Shown piece after piece: positions 17,335-26,408 of a stretch of DNA of 64,000 nt. Every line of letters begins with the position of its first letter. Position 1 is the stretch's first letter. The notes beneath the pieces are model-generated. The model was given only the letters and a program-made list of their open reading frames with translations. It was not told where the DNA came from and ran no database searches. The DNA comes from Nitrospira sp. Its GTDB lineage: Bacteria; Nitrospirota; Nitrospiria; Nitrospirales; Nitrospiraceae. The position numbers were made by a program, and so were the translations under genes. The DNA lies in NCBI GenBank assembly GCA_024760545.1, contig CP060501.1, forward strand, positions 2,868,036 to 2,932,035. The letters run 5' to 3'.

Positions 17335-18732
17335 CTAGTGGCGGACCTTCGCCTTGGTGATGTTGCCGACGACAACAAGCGCGTAGTGTTGAGGATCCAG
17401 GTACTGTTTCGCGACGCGCAGCACATCTTCCTTTGTCACCCGTTCGATCCACTTTGTGTACTGACTGAAATAGTCGAACCCCAGCCCAAAAAACTCTACC
17501 TGCGCCAAGACCTGCGCCAACTTGGCAGTGGAATCCAGCCGCAACGGGAAGCTGCCCATCAAGAAGGATTTGGCCTCAGCCAATTCCTGATCACTGACCG
17601 AGGCCTCCCGAATAGCCTTCATTTCAGCTAAGACACCGCTGATAGCCTGGTTCGTGGTCTCGGTTCGAGTCTGAAGATTGATCCAGAAAGAGCCTGGCAT
17701 CGCCCGGGCGTCGTAATGGCTCATAATGCCGTACGCGAGCCCCTGCTTGTCCCGAATGGAATCCATGAGACGCGAGGAAAATCCACCGGCACCCAGGATA
17801 TGATTCATCACGGTCACGGCGTAAAAGTCCGGGTTGGTTCGACTGATTCCGGGGTGACCCAGCACTATCGTGGATTGCGTCAAATCCTTCTCAATGAGCT
17901 GCACGGCCTTCTTGTCGATGGCGGCCGGCTTCCTGACCGACCTGGTCGGCCCGGGACCTTTCTTCCAGGATCCGAAATGCGTCTGAACGAGTGCGGTCGC
18001 TTGTTCGACCGTCACGTCACCGACGATCGTGAGGATGACTTGGTTGGGGAGGTACTCCTTAGCGTAAAAGCTTTGGACATCCGCTAACGTGATCTTGTTC
18101 AGTGTCTCCTCGGTCCCGTTCACCGGCCAACGATAGGGATGATTCTGGAAGACCAACTGATTGAACGCCTTAATGGCGACGTGCCCGGGATCGTCATTGT
18201 CGCTGACAATTTCCCCAAGGATTTGTGAGCGAACCCGTTCAAATTCCTGCTTGGGAAATGCCGGATGCTGAAGGATGTCGGCAAGGAGGATGAAGCCGAG
18301 GTCGATGTCCTTTTTGAGGGTGCGTGCCGATGCCGTCGTGAAATCTTCGCCCGCTTGGGCTCCCAGCGAGCCGCCGACAAAATCAATCTGCTCAGCCAGC
18401 TGTTTAGAAGATCTCGTTCCTGTCCCTTCGTCCAAGAGGCTGGCGACTAAATTCGCCACACCTGCTTTGTCCGGTGGATCTTGCGCGGAGCCGGCCTTGA
18501 TGAGGGCATGAATTTCAACGATCGGGAGAAAATGCTGTTCCAACACCAACACGGTCATCCCGTTCGGGGTGACGAATCTCGTCGGCGAAATGTCCGCCGC
18601 AAACCCTGTCGTCGTGACGCAGGTCAACAACGCAGCACACAAGACCCATCCCAACGCACCTCTTCCAGCGCATCCTCGGACAGATGGCGGATCGGGAGAG
18701 CAGCGCTTGTTGGTTCTCGGTTCGTTACCCAT
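17335..18732 (-). CDS. M16 peptidase family protein lacking the zinc motif
   Basis: A 465-residue periplasmic protein with a signal peptide (hydrophobic core GWVLCAALLTCVTT, ending FAADI). It has the M16 fold: NGMTVLVLEQHFLPIVEIHALIKAGSAQD at the N-terminus and GFSSRLMDSIRDKQGLAYGI in the second half. The HxxEH zinc-binding motif is absent; the aligned segment reads VANLVASLLDEGT. It should therefore be the non-catalytic partner of the upstream gene, which has an intact motif and ends six bases before this start. Paired active/inactive M16 subunits form heterodimers in other bacteria and in mitochondrial MPP. Confidence 0.9.
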   Translation of the reverse strand: MGNEPRTNKRCSPDPPSVRGCAGRGALGWVLCAALLTCVTTTGFAADISPTRFVTPNGMTVLVLEQHFLPIVEIHALIKAGSAQDPPDKAGVANLVASLLDEGTGTRSSKQLAEQIDFVGGSLGAQAGEDFTTASARTLKKDIDLGFILLADILQHPAFPKQEFERVRSQILGEIVSDNDDPGHVAIKAFNQLVFQNHPYRWPVNGTEETLNKITLADVQSFYAKEYLPNQVILTIVGDVTVEQATALVQTHFGSWKKGPGPTRSVRKPAAIDKKAVQLIEKDLTQSTIVLGHPGISRTNPDFYAVTVMNHILGAGGFSSRLMDSIRDKQGLAYGIMSHYDARAMPGSFWINLQTRTETTNQAISGVLAEMKAIREASVSDQELAEAKSFLMGSFPLRLDSTAKLAQVLAQVEFFGLGFDYFSQYTKWIERVTKEDVLRVAKQYLDPQHYALVVVGNITKAKVRH

Positions 18733-18738
18733 AGTCGA

Positions 18739-20118
18739 CTAAGACTTTCCTTCGTTGACCGCTGTGGGATTCGATTCGGGGGGCTTGGACGGCGTGGGAA
18801 CGAGAATGCCGACGGTCCGATTGTCCTGGGTGAGGTATTGCTTGGCGACGCGCTGGATATCCTTTGCGCTGACGGCGCGAATGCGCTCCACGAATTGATC
18901 GACCCGCCGCCACCCGGCACCGACGGACTCCGCTTGCCCCATCAACATGGCATGGCGGAAATTCGAATCCTGCTCGAAGACGCGCGACGCTTCCACCTGG
19001 TTCTTGGCCCGCTGAAGCTCCAGATCAGACGGCGGCTCATTCTGAAGCCGCACGATCTCGCGCTGCAAGGCTTCTTCGACCGCCTCAACTTTCGCGCCGG
19101 GGTTCACCAATGAGTAGAAATAGAACAGGCCGGGATCTGTCTGCAGCAAGCTGTATTCAGCCCCGACCGCCAATGAGTTTTTCTGCTCATACACCAAGCT
19201 CTGGTACAGACGGGAGCTTTTCCCATGCGAAAGGATCGATTCGAGGATGTCGAGGGCATAGGAGTCCTCGCTCGAATAGTTGGGCACACGAAACCCCATC
19301 ATGACAAACGGCACCTGCGCTTCCCGTTTGAGGATGAAACGGCGCTCACCTCGTTGATCCGGCTCCTGCGGCAGGGCTTGCTTGGGCGAGGGACCTCTGG
19401 GGATCGGTTCAAAGAGATGCTTGATCGTCGGAAGCAAGGCGTCGGCCTTGATATCGCCCACGACGATCAGGGTTGCGTTGTTGGGAGAGTAAAACGTGTC
19501 GTAGTGGCGCTGTAAGTCTTCCAGAGACATCGCGTCGATATCGGCGAACCAGCCGATCACAGGCCAATGATAGGGGTGGCTGAGGAAGGCTTGGGCAAAC
19601 AGGGCCTCAACCAGCGCCCCCTGCGGGTCGTCCTCGGACCTGAGCCGGCGCTCTTCCTTGACGACTTCACGCTCGGTTTGGAATTCGCCGTTGTCGAGAA
19701 GGAGGCCCTGCATCCGATCGGCCTCCAGTTCCAAGGCCAACCCGACACGATCAGCAGCCACATTCTCGAAGTAGGCGGTGAAGTCTTGGCTGGTAAACGC
19801 GTTGTCGATTCCGCCGTTTTTCCGGACGATACGGGAAAATGATCCTTTGGGATACTTCGCCGTGCCCTTGAACATCATGTGCTCGAGCATGTGGGAGAGT
19901 CCGGCCCGACCCATGACTTCATTACGGGAGCCGACCCTATACCACACTTGCACCGTGGCCACCGGAGCCTTGGGGACCTCAATCAGCAGCACTTTCATGC
20001 CGTTTGAGAGCTGATATTCGTTTGGTTCAGCTCCCATCGACAAGGAGGTCGAGCCAAAGACGAGCAGTGCCCCAAGAATGCGGGTAAACCAATAGCGTTT
20101 GGAAGATTGTCTGATCAT
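18739..20118 (-). CDS. M16 family zinc metallopeptidase (catalytic subunit)
   Basis: About 459 residues, with an N-terminal signal peptide (RYWFTRILGALLVFGS, ending SMGAEP). The zinc-binding motif HxxEH is intact in GLSHMLEHMMFKGT, and the third ligand region is present in LELEADRMQGLLLD. The C-terminal half has the R/Y-type segment SSRLYQSLVYEQKNSLAVG. The start is uncertain: ATGs at 20157, 20139 and 20118 are in frame without a good SD. I prefer 20118 because it gives a normal signal peptide and does not overlap rlmN. It probably works with the adjoining inactive paralogue on periplasmic peptides. Confidence 0.92.
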   Translation of the reverse strand: MIRQSSKRYWFTRILGALLVFGSTSLSMGAEPNEYQLSNGMKVLLIEVPKAPVATVQVWYRVGSRNEVMGRAGLSHMLEHMMFKGTAKYPKGSFSRIVRKNGGIDNAFTSQDFTAYFENVAADRVGLALELEADRMQGLLLDNGEFQTEREVVKEERRLRSEDDPQGALVEALFAQAFLSHPYHWPVIGWFADIDAMSLEDLQRHYDTFYSPNNATLIVVGDIKADALLPTIKHLFEPIPRGPSPKQALPQEPDQRGERRFILKREAQVPFVMMGFRVPNYSSEDSYALDILESILSHGKSSRLYQSLVYEQKNSLAVGAEYSLLQTDPGLFYFYSLVNPGAKVEAVEEALQREIVRLQNEPPSDLELQRAKNQVEASRVFEQDSNFRHAMLMGQAESVGAGWRRVDQFVERIRAVSAKDIQRVAKQYLTQDNRTVGILVPTPSKPPESNPTAVNEGKS

Positions 20119-20140
20119 GATGTTCGTCGAAAAAACCATG

Positions 20141-21241
20141 CTAGCAACGAGTTTCAATGGGTGTCAAGGTTAGGGGGGTTCGGTTGCCGGAGAGATCTCC
20201 GAGTTGTCCGCAGGCGCCGAATACGTCACGTCCTCGGCTCTTGCGAACGAACGCATCGAGGCCGGCCTCGCGGAGGGCGGATTGAAAACGAAGGATGTCT
20301 TGTTCCGATGGGCGATGAAAACGACTACCTGGAAATTCATTGAACGGGATCAGATTGACCTTGCACCGTATGGATCTTAGCAACTGTACCAGGCGGCGGG
20401 CATCAGCCGAGTGATCATTTACGCCTGCCAGAAGAACATACTCGAACGTCAGGCGCTGATGGGAAGCGAGCGGATAGCGACGACACGCAGCCAAGAGTGC
20501 CCTCAGCGAGGCGATCTCGCTCGCGGCAGGCATCAGTTCTCGCCGCTGTTCTTCAGTCGTGGCATTAAGCGAGACGGCGAGATTCACACCGAGCGCCGCA
20601 ACCTCCGTGAGGCGGGACGCCAGTCCCGCCGTTGAAACCGTGATACGTCTGCGCGACCATCCAAGGCCCCACGGTTTGTTGGTCAGACCGGTGACCGCGG
20701 CCTTGAGCGTTTCCAGATTAGCCAGAGGTTCTCCCATTCCCATGAAGACGAGATTCGTGATGCGTTCATTGGAAGCCAGCACATCTTGGGCGCTCAGGAT
20801 TTGGTCGATGATTTCGTGAAGCTTGAGGTTTCGTTTCAGCCCCATTCTTCCGGTCAGACAGAAACCGCAGTCCAACATACAGCCGACCTGCGTCGACACA
20901 CACAGTGTCAGCCGTTCTTCATCCGGGATCAGGACGGCTTCGATCGTCATTCCATCATCGAGCGCCAACAGCAATTTCCGCGTTCCATCCTGGGACCGCA
21001 TGACTGTGACTTGAGCCGAGCGACCAATGGCGGCAGATCGAGACAACATCAACCGATCAGGCATAGGGAGGTCGGTCATATCGGTGACAACCCGTACCCG
21101 ACGCTGATAGAGCCAGCGCAAGATTTGTTTGGCACGATACGCCGGCCAGCGCTGTCCGCAGACAAACTTCTCCATCTGGGATTCGGTGAAACCCAAAAGA
21201 TTTGTCGCTGTATTCGAATGGGCCATCGGCACGTCGGGCAT
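20141..21241 (-). CDS. rlmN: Dual-specificity RNA methyltransferase RlmN
   Basis: A radical SAM enzyme that methylates C2 of A2503 in 23S rRNA and A37 in some tRNAs. The 366-residue protein has the N-terminal helical domain (RWPAYRAKQILRWLYQ), the CxxxCxxC cluster motif in STQVGCMLDCGFCLTG, the SAM-binding GMGEPLANLETLKAAV, the sequence RRITVSTAGLAS, and NLAVSLNATTEEQRRELMP. The C-terminal part has the expected cysteine (FGACGQLGDLSG) for the methyl-carrier role. It is the first gene of the rlmN-M16-M16-larE run. The slt gene is divergent, with about 135 bases in between. Confidence 0.95.
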   Translation of the reverse strand: MPDVPMAHSNTATNLLGFTESQMEKFVCGQRWPAYRAKQILRWLYQRRVRVVTDMTDLPMPDRLMLSRSAAIGRSAQVTVMRSQDGTRKLLLALDDGMTIEAVLIPDEERLTLCVSTQVGCMLDCGFCLTGRMGLKRNLKLHEIIDQILSAQDVLASNERITNLVFMGMGEPLANLETLKAAVTGLTNKPWGLGWSRRRITVSTAGLASRLTEVAALGVNLAVSLNATTEEQRRELMPAASEIASLRALLAACRRYPLASHQRLTFEYVLLAGVNDHSADARRLVQLLRSIRCKVNLIPFNEFPGSRFHRPSEQDILRFQSALREAGLDAFVRKSRGRDVFGACGQLGDLSGNRTPLTLTPIETRC

Positions 21242-21342
21242 AGCGTCCTCGATGACAGGAGCCTACCACAGCGGGAGCTGAGCCGCATACGGCCTCACGC
21301 ATCACTGGGCTCGAAACTTCTTCCATTGTCGGCGGCCCTGTA

Positions 21343-21348
21343 TATAAT
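21343..21348 (+). promoter_or_regulatory. -10 box of the slt gene
   Basis: A perfect TATAAT lies 28 bases upstream of the ATG at 21377, in the divergent gap between rlmN and slt. The -35 region (around CTTCCA, 17 bases upstream) is poor, so the promoter may depend on an activator or an extended -10. Confidence 0.5.
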
Positions 21349-21376
21349 GAACGCGGGTGAATGTCGGTGAGTCTTC

Positions 21377-23680
21377 ATGAGAACCTATACTAAGGCTCAT
21401 TCCATCGTCGGCGTCGGCTTGGTGCTGGCTGCAGGGCTGGCAATTGCGCTCAGCGGTTTGTTCTCACGCGACGCGCATACCGCGCAGGTCGCCACACCGG
21501 AACAATCAAATACCGATACCTGTCTCTCGGCAGAGGACTGTTTTCTGGCTGCGGTCTGGCCGAAGGAACGACTCGGCAATAGCTTGACGAAAGATCAAGT
21601 TGTGGCCCTGAGGTTGGAACGTCTCCGAAAGGTGATGGAGGGATTTCCTGCTTCGCAGTGGGCTAAACGCGCCGGGTTGCTGTCCGGTGTCATTCTGATA
21701 GAACGAAACCCTGCAAGCGCACTTTCTTACCTTCGGGCAGCCCAACGGGATTTTCCGGTGCTCGACGATTACATTCGATTCTGGATCGGCGAAGCCTTGC
21801 TGCATGCGGGCGATGCCAAGGAAGCGGCCGATATGTTTGAAGGCGTACCGCAAGCGGTTCCCGATTCCAACCTGCTCAACCAAGTCGCGCTTCGTGCCGG
21901 GGAAGCGTGGTACCAAGCTTCCAACTGTTCTGCAGCCGTGGCCTGGCTTGTGAAAGCAGTCAATGGGAATGACAAGGATCCACAGATCGCTCAGGCGTGG
22001 TTACGGTTGGCCACTTGTTATCTTCGAGAAAATCAACTGACCGAGGGGCGGGAAACGCTGAAGCAACTCTGGGTGAAGTTCCCGCAGACTAAGGAGGCCA
22101 AGGAAGCCGAAACTCTGCTCGGGACCAATATCGGGGGGGAGTCTTGGACAGCTCCGGCCGACACGCATTATGCGCGGGCGCAGGCATTCTTAGCACAGTC
22201 GCTCCATGTGGAGGCGATCGATGAGTTGAAAAAGTTCATCGCGCGGGAACCCTCCTCTCCGAATCGCTGGGACGCCAAACTCAAATTGGGTATCGCCCAG
22301 GTTCGGCTCAAGCTGTACGATCAGGCGCGCGACACGTTTTATGCGCTGACCGAGGAGCAAGGCCCTCGGGCTGACGAAGCCACCGTATGGTTGGGGAGGG
22401 TCTATCTACGGCTGGGACTGGGAGACAAGCTGTTGGAACTTTCCCGCACGCTGTCGAAGCGAACGCTGACTCCGGAACAGAAAGGGCAGATCAACATATT
22501 TGCGGGGATCTGGCTGGAGGACCAAGCACGGTTCGATGAATCGATTGCAAAGTATCGACTCGTTGCTAAGTCGGGAGACCCGATGTCGCAACGGACGGAA
22601 GCACAATGGCGGGAAGGGTGGGTGCTCTACCGAACGGACCGCCATCGTGACGCGATCCGTGTATGGCAGCAGATCGTCGATCAGAAGGACAGCGACTTTG
22701 AGCCGCAGGCGCTTTACTGGATTGCCCGGTCCTACGGCCGTGTCGAGGATGCGAAGTCAAAGGAAGTGTTCGCGCAGCTTTGTCAGCGGTTTCCCTTCAC
22801 GTACTATTGCCAGTTGGCGCGTGAACAAACGGGCATCTCGACCGCCGGTAGGACGGAACCGGAGCCCTCCCCCATCTCAGCTGCATCCACCCAGCCCGCA
22901 TCGGAGATACCTTCAGCGTCGGTTCAAGATACTCAGCCAAATAGTCGGGCACAAATCGAGCTGCAGTCATCATACCGGCGGGCGGTCGAACTCAGGACAC
23001 TTGGTCTCGATCAAGATGCCGCGAGAGAGCTTGCCGCGTTGACGGATCGATATAGTCGTGATCCCGAGGTATTGGCCGCCTTATCGATGATGTTGAACGA
23101 GGTCGGCGCGTACCATCATGCTTTGCGTCTGGTACGATCCCGGTTCCGAGAAAAGTTGGAGCGAACCGGCGGAGTGATTGCCGACGGTCTCTGGAATGCG
23201 GCCTATCCAACCGGATTGCTCCCTACAATCAAAATGTTGGGAGCGAATGGGGTTGACCCGCTTCTTGTTGCGGCGATCATTCGAGAGGAAAGTCAGTATG
23301 ATTGGAGAGCTGTGTCTCGTGTCGGCGCCATCGGATTGATGCAAGTCATGCCGGCCACCGCCAATGCGGTGGCTCAACAGCATCGCCTTCCGAGCCTGTC
23401 GAGAGAAGATCTATTCGATCAAGAGATCAACATCCGGATCGGAGTCCGGTATGTGGAGCAACTGCTCACGCAGTTTTCCGGCAATCTCGTACAAACGATC
23501 GCTGCGTACAATGCTGGCCCGATCGTCGTGGGAAATTGGGCGGCGACCTATCGCGGGCGGAGCGAGGATGAGTTTGTTGAGTTGATCCAGTATCAAGAGA
23601 CCCGGCAGTACGTCAAACGGGTGCTTCGCAGCTACAAGGAGTATCTGCGTCTAGCCGGGATTCAAAGATCCATTTCTTGA
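21377..23680 (+). CDS. Soluble lytic murein transglycosylase (Slt70-like, TPR superhelix)
   Basis: A 767-residue periplasmic enzyme that cuts the MurNAc-GlcNAc bond in peptidoglycan, forming 1,6-anhydro ends. The N-terminus has one hydrophobic export segment (IVGVGLVLAAGLAIALSGL). Residues ~60-500 are a helical TPR-like superhelix (repeated A-x-x-x-L...A-x-Y motifs, e.g. WLRLATCYLRENQLTEGR). A Pro/Ser-rich linker lies at ~500-530. The catalytic SLT domain covers ~610-755: IIREESQYDWRAVS carries the glutamate, followed by GAIGLMQVMPATANAVA and IAAYNAGPIVVGNWA. The stop codon overlaps the -35 box of the zapB promoter. Confidence 0.93.
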   Translation: MRTYTKAHSIVGVGLVLAAGLAIALSGLFSRDAHTAQVATPEQSNTDTCLSAEDCFLAAVWPKERLGNSLTKDQVVALRLERLRKVMEGFPASQWAKRAGLLSGVILIERNPASALSYLRAAQRDFPVLDDYIRFWIGEALLHAGDAKEAADMFEGVPQAVPDSNLLNQVALRAGEAWYQASNCSAAVAWLVKAVNGNDKDPQIAQAWLRLATCYLRENQLTEGRETLKQLWVKFPQTKEAKEAETLLGTNIGGESWTAPADTHYARAQAFLAQSLHVEAIDELKKFIAREPSSPNRWDAKLKLGIAQVRLKLYDQARDTFYALTEEQGPRADEATVWLGRVYLRLGLGDKLLELSRTLSKRTLTPEQKGQINIFAGIWLEDQARFDESIAKYRLVAKSGDPMSQRTEAQWREGWVLYRTDRHRDAIRVWQQIVDQKDSDFEPQALYWIARSYGRVEDAKSKEVFAQLCQRFPFTYYCQLAREQTGISTAGRTEPEPSPISAASTQPASEIPSASVQDTQPNSRAQIELQSSYRRAVELRTLGLDQDAARELAALTDRYSRDPEVLAALSMMLNEVGAYHHALRLVRSRFREKLERTGGVIADGLWNAAYPTGLLPTIKMLGANGVDPLLVAAIIREESQYDWRAVSRVGAIGLMQVMPATANAVAQQHRLPSLSREDLFDQEINIRIGVRYVEQLLTQFSGNLVQTIAAYNAGPIVVGNWAATYRGRSEDEFVELIQYQETRQYVKRVLRSYKEYLRLAGIQRSIS

Positions 23681-23705
23681 CAAGATATTGTGAAGTTTTT
23701 ATAGT
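23677..23705 (+). promoter_or_regulatory. Strong sigma-70 promoter for zapB-zapA
   Basis: Consensus TTGACA at 23677-23682, a 17-base spacer, and TATAGT at 23700-23705. The -35 box overlaps the stop codon of slt. Transcription should start near 23712, giving a ~33-base leader with GAGGAG before the zapB-like ATG. This is the best promoter match I see in the window. Confidence 0.75.
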
Positions 23706-23744
23706 GTACCACAATTCATAGGGCCTAAACAAAGAGGAGTTGCA

Positions 23745-23999
23745 ATGTCGTTGGATCGACTTGATGCCCTGGAAACTCGGATTCGTGACTTGGTGAAGCT
23801 GGTTCAAGAGCTCAAACGAAAGAATGCGCTATTGGAAGATGAAGTCAAGACGGCTCGCCAGCGGTTGGTCGCTCAGGATGATGTGAATCAACGATGGGAA
23901 AAAGAGCGGATCGATATCAAGGCGCGAATTGAAAAAGTCATGAGTGAGATCGAGTTGCTTGAATGTGTCGAGGAGCCCAAGGAGGTGACCATTGACTAA
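23745..23999 (+). CDS. ZapB-like coiled-coil protein
   Basis: An 84-residue protein that is almost entirely a heptad-patterned coiled coil (ALETRIRDLVKLVQELKRKN, LLEDEVKTARQRLVAQ, IDIKARIEKVMSEIELL). It is followed immediately, with an eight-base overlap, by zapA. Short coiled-coil proteins in that position are commonly called ZapB-like or cell-division proteins and would act at the FtsZ ring. The SD (AGAGGAG) and consensus promoter make expression certain enough. The function is inferred from context. Confidence 0.78.
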   Translation: MSLDRLDALETRIRDLVKLVQELKRKNALLEDEVKTARQRLVAQDDVNQRWEKERIDIKARIEKVMSEIELLECVEEPKEVTID

Positions 24000-24288
24000 G
24001 ACTATTGATGTCGAAATTTATGGTCAACGGTACGCAATCACGGGTGATGGCGATGATGCCTATATCCGACGGCTGGCACACTTTGTCGACGATCATATGA
24101 AACATTTGGCCGAAGGGATGAAAACGACGACCCCAACGAAACTCGCGGTGCTGACAGCCATCAATCTTGCCCATCAGCTTTTTGAATCTGAGAAGAAACG
24201 AACCCAAGGGGAAGCCGATGTCGAACGACGGATGGTCACGTTGATGGAGTCCATTGATGAGCAGATGCCGACATCTCTCTTTCGATAG
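23992..24288 (+). CDS. zapA: Cell division protein ZapA
   Basis: ZapA crosslinks FtsZ protofilaments at midcell. The 98-residue protein has the family's N-terminal globular part (KTIDVEIYGQRYAITGDGDD, YIRRLAHFVDDHMKHLAEG) and a C-terminal helix with LTAINLAHQLFESEKK. The start is a TTG at 23992, set by AGGAGGTG six bases upstream, inside the end of the zapB-like gene. The overlap implies translational coupling. The two genes share the promoter at 23677. Confidence 0.93.
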   Translation: MTKTIDVEIYGQRYAITGDGDDAYIRRLAHFVDDHMKHLAEGMKTTTPTKLAVLTAINLAHQLFESEKKRTQGEADVERRMVTLMESIDEQMPTSLFR

Positions 24289-24478
24289 GAATTCACCTTG
24301 CTTTCCGAGAGTCCCTTTGTTATCGTATAGATAGGTGGGTGTATTGATGGGTAGGAAAAGGATGATATCGTAGAATCGTTGATTATTGGAAATGAGCGTA
24401 GTGAGTATAAGAGAGAACATTTTACTGATGGGGTACGAAGAGTTAGTACGGTGGATGCTCATGGTAGTGGGGGTGTTT

Positions 24479-24676
24479 GGTCAGGGGCTCTTATGTGCTG
24501 CGCGTCGACCAATTGCCCAAAGTAAGGATATCCGGCAGCTGCAAGCCGGGCGAAGTGAGTACCTACCGTCCATGCCTGTTTCAGTAACTGGCCCTCCTCA
24601 ACGACTGAGAGCTGAACACCGACAGCCGTGGAGGAGCGGACAGAGAAGTGTGTTGGGTATGGCATCGTGCCCTGAC
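24479..24676 (+). ncRNA. Candidate structured RNA in the zapA-rny gap (6S-like position)
   Basis: The 539 bases between zapA and rny hold no credible gene. Within them GGTCAGGG (from 24479) can pair with CCCTGAC (around 24669-24675), closing a domain of about 195 nt, close to the size of 6S RNA. Inside lie a CCGGC/GCCGG hairpin (24532-24548) and a CCTCCTC/GAGGAG hairpin (~24592-24637). In several Proteobacteria the 6S RNA gene lies directly downstream of zapA. I could not confirm the 6S central bubble or consensus, so this is mainly a synteny argument. It might instead be a long rny leader. Confidence 0.3.
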
Positions 24677-24827
24677 AATCTCTTATGTTTCCAGACGCAA
24701 CGGTTCGCAGTCTCCTAAGTCCCTTCCATCCTCACCCCACATTGTGACTCGTGCCCACTTATGCTCGATCTGTTCGTGTGTGTTATGCCGGGTTGAGTAG
24801 ATTTCGCCTGGCGCTTCCAAGAAGGGG

Positions 24828-26408
24828 GTGACTCCCATTTCAACCTCAATTGTCGTTTACGTCATACTCTCAGGAATCATCGGCGCGTTGATTGGTGCAG
24901 GGATATTTGAGCTTCTGCGGCGCCGCATGACAGGGGCCAAACAAGCTGAGGCGGAAGAGTTGGCCAAGCAGGTTGTGCAGAATGCGCAACGCGAGGCGGA
25001 GACTGTGCTCAAGGAAGCCAAATTTGAGGCTAAGGACCTCGTGTTTCAAGCGAAGTCCGAATTCGAGCAAGAGCAGAAGGCAAAGCTTGGTGAGCTCTCG
25101 GCGATGGAAAAACGTGTCATTCAACGAGAGGAAGGGTTCGATAGAAAGCTCGCCGCCTTGGAAAAGCGCGAAAATGATGCGCGCAAGCGCGAAGCGGATT
25201 TTACGAAACGAGAAGAGGGGCTCGTGGCCAAGGAGTCTTCCTGTGCCAAGGCTGAACGCGAGCATCGCGACGCGTTGGAACGGGTGGCCGGCATGACGGC
25301 GGAAGAGGCTAAAAAACAATTGATTGTCGAGATGGAGTCGCAGGCGAAGCTGGATGCCGTCGGGATTGCTAAACGAACGATCGAAGAAGCCCGTGAGAAT
25401 TCCGAACGGGAAGCCCGGGAGATCATTACCACGTCGATTCAGCGTGTCGTGCGCGACTATGTGTCGGAGTCCACGATCTCGGTGGTTCCCATTCCGAATG
25501 ATGCCATGAAAGGTCGGATCATCGGTCGGGAAGGGCGGAATATCCGTGCGCTTGAGGCGGCGACGGGCATTGATCTGATCATCGATGAAACCCCTGAGGC
25601 GGTGATCATTTCAGGGTTTGATCCATTGCGGCGCGAGATTGCGAAAGTGTCGCTGGAACGGCTGATGCACGATGGACGGATACATCCCACGCGAATCGAG
25701 GAGATCGTCGACAAGGTCAAGGTCGACATCGACAAGCTGATGTACGAGGAGGCGGAGAAGATCATCTTTGAGCTGGGGCTCTCTGATTTTCATCCGGAGT
25801 TGATCAAAGTACTGGGGCGTCTGAAGTATCGAACGAGCTACGGACAAAATAACCTCTATCATGCCCGCGAAGCCTCTTACATTTGCGGGATCATGGCGTC
25901 GGAGTTGGGCCTCGATGTCAGGTTGGCTCGCCGTGGAGCCTTGCTTCATGATATCGGCAAGGCGGTCAGCCATGAAGAAGAGGGACCGCATGCCATGTTG
26001 GGGGCCGAGATCGCCAAGAAATACGGAGAATCCCCCCAGATCGTCAATGCGATCGCTGCGCATCACGAGCAGGTGGATCCGATCTGTCCGGAAAGCGTGC
26101 TCGTGGCGGCTGCAGAGGCCTTGTCGGCGGCTCGCCCCGGGGCCAGACGGGAGGCCCTCGAATCCTACGTGAAGCGTTTGGAAAAACTGGAATCACTTGC
26201 AACCGGCCACAAGGGAGTGCAGAAAGCCTACGCGATCCAAGCCGGGCGCGAAATTCGCGTGATCGTGCGACAGGAAGACATCACCGATGCCGAGTCATTT
26301 CAACTGTCCCGTGAACTCGCGAAGAAGATCGAACAGGAGTTGACCTATCCTGGGCAGATTAAAGTCACCGTGATTCGAGAAAGCCGATACGTGGAATACG
26401 CCAAATGA
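24828..26408 (+). CDS. rny: Ribonuclease Y
   Basis: RNase Y is a membrane-anchored endoribonuclease that starts mRNA decay. The 526-residue protein has an N-terminal membrane helix (VVYVILSGIIGALIGAGIF), a long charged coiled coil (~30-205), a KH domain with GRIIGREGRNIRALEAATG (~215-280), and an HD domain with the metal-binding HDIGKAVSHEEEGPHAMLG (~335-430). It ends with the usual IKVTVIRESRYVEYAK. The start is a GTG at 24828 behind AAGGGG. Its ATGA overlap with the next gene shows coupling. Confidence 0.96.
   Translation: MTPISTSIVVYVILSGIIGALIGAGIFELLRRRMTGAKQAEAEELAKQVVQNAQREAETVLKEAKFEAKDLVFQAKSEFEQEQKAKLGELSAMEKRVIQREEGFDRKLAALEKRENDARKREADFTKREEGLVAKESSCAKAEREHRDALERVAGMTAEEAKKQLIVEMESQAKLDAVGIAKRTIEEARENSEREAREIITTSIQRVVRDYVSESTISVVPIPNDAMKGRIIGREGRNIRALEAATGIDLIIDETPEAVIISGFDPLRREIAKVSLERLMHDGRIHPTRIEEIVDKVKVDIDKLMYEEAEKIIFELGLSDFHPELIKVLGRLKYRTSYGQNNLYHAREASYICGIMASELGLDVRLARRGALLHDIGKAVSHEEEGPHAMLGAEIAKKYGESPQIVNAIAAHHEQVDPICPESVLVAAAEALSAARPGARREALESYVKRLEKLESLATGHKGVQKAYAIQAGREIRVIVRQEDITDAESFQLSRELAKKIEQELTYPGQIKVTVIRESRYVEYAK

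Noticed and set aside
23938-24462. 174-codon minus-strand frame over zapA
   Set aside because: Antisense to zapA, which has a promoter, SD and family motifs.
24479-24676. tmRNA, SRP RNA or RNase P RNA as explanations for the zapA-rny gap
   Set aside because: None of the hallmark sequences (tRNA-like ends, the SRP GGAA loop, RNase P core motifs) could be found; only a 6S-like position and size remain.
24386-24718. 110-codon plus-strand frame in the zapA-rny gap
   Set aside because: No SD, unusual composition, and it overlaps a region with nested complementary segments that looks like RNA.
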